This document shows, in pieces, positions 6,990-8,277 of a DNA stretch of 8,277 bases (the first letter of the stretch is position 1; each line of letters begins with the position of its first letter). The stretch is from contig JAEWGK010000172.1 in assembly GCA_023388385.1 (NCBI GenBank), positions 1 to 8,277 on the forward strand. The letters run 5' to 3'. Origin of the DNA: Actinomycetes bacterium (GTDB lineage Bacteria; Actinomycetota; Actinomycetes; Mycobacteriales; Mycobacteriaceae). The translations under genes and the position numbers were made by a program. The notes beneath the pieces are model-generated. The model saw only the letters and a list, made by a program, of their open reading frames with translations. It did not search any database and was not told the origin of the DNA.

Positions 6990-7031
6990 CCCCGCGGCGT
7001 CGGGGCGGCGCTTCCGGGGGAAGCCGCGGGG
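6990..7031 (+). terminator. Nested stem-loop after the transglycosylase gene
   Basis: CCCCGCGGC (6990–6998) pairs perfectly with GCCGCGGGG (7023–7031), a 9-bp outer stem. The loop contains a small inner stem, TTCC/GGAA around GGG (7012–7022). It begins 51 bases after the stop and ends 86 bases before eno. There is no T-run. It is likely a transcript end or stabiliser that isolates lpqU from the highly expressed eno. Confidence 0.5.
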
Positions 7032-7064
7032 GAGAAGCCAGCGGCGGCGAATGCGGCGGAATCG

Positions 7065-7081
7065 TGCCACAATCGGTGGCA
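7065..7081. promoter_or_regulatory. Inverted repeat upstream of eno, possible operator
   Basis: TGCCAC and GTGGCA are perfect 6-bp arms around AATCG, 36 bases before the eno start. The bases CACAAT inside it (7068–7073) could be a poor -10 box, which would make the repeat overlap a promoter. No known glycolytic regulator site was recognised. Confidence 0.3.
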
Positions 7082-7087
7082 AGTGCG

Positions 7088-7111
7088 CCGGAAAGGTTCC
7101 GGCCGGAAAGG
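7088..7111 (+). promoter_or_regulatory. eno leader with duplicated CCGGAAAGG and Shine-Dalgarno
   Basis: CCGGAAAGG occurs at 7088–7096 and again at 7103–7111, with TTCCGG (7097–7102) between them. The second copy carries the Shine-Dalgarno, six bases before ATG 7118. TTCCGG can pair with the first CCGGAA (6 bp, 3-nt loop) or overlap the second as the palindrome TTCCGGCCGGAA. The Shine-Dalgarno role is well supported; any switching role is inference. Confidence 0.6.
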
Positions 7112-7114
7112 TGA

Positions 7115-8277
<1,163 letters not shown>

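Overview
The window is very GC-rich, with third codon positions almost all G or C, and looks like a chromosomal piece of a high-GC actinobacterium of the order Mycobacteriales. Corynebacterium or a close relative is the best guess. Support comes from protein similarity recalled from memory and from gene order. The order tetR – mfd – mazG – lpqU-like lytic transglycosylase – eno is the one I recall for Mycobacterium tuberculosis Rv1019–Rv1023. No search was run, so the genus is an inference.

Layout. Positions 1–274 (minus strand) hold the wreck of a major facilitator superfamily (MFS) transporter: an intact N-terminus, an in-frame TGA where the family usually has Trp, and an apparent large internal deletion. 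Its start codon lies one base past the 3' end of a tRNA-Gln gene (276–346, minus strand). Positions 347–515 form a divergent promoter region. All remaining genes are on the plus strand: a TetR-family regulator (516–1226), the transcription-repair coupling factor Mfd (1364–4999), MazG nucleotide pyrophosphohydrolase (5071–6081), a membrane-anchored lytic transglycosylase (6124–6939), and enolase (7118 to the window end, C-terminus cut off). No gene-free stretch exceeds 300 bases; the longest is about 180.

How the genes fit together. The locus joins genome maintenance (Mfd clears stalled RNA polymerase and recruits UvrA; MazG removes non-canonical or surplus NTPs) with cell-wall turnover and glycolysis. 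The TetR protein is a plausible local regulator. Start signals fall into two classes. mazG and eno have leaders with the same Shine-Dalgarno (GGAAAGG-type, 6 nt spacing). tetR, mfd and the transglycosylase each have a TANNNT -10 box 6–8 nt before the start codon, as expected of leaderless transcripts. Hairpins without U-tracts separate tetR from mfd and lpqU from eno, and another lies in the mazG leader.

I found no mobile element, CRISPR array or unknown multigene system. This is mostly an ordinary conserved housekeeping locus. The more interesting points are the transporter remnant next to the tRNA, a mismatch in the tRNA anticodon stem, the recurrent leaderless-type starts, and a repeat structure before eno in which two segments could compete for the same partner.
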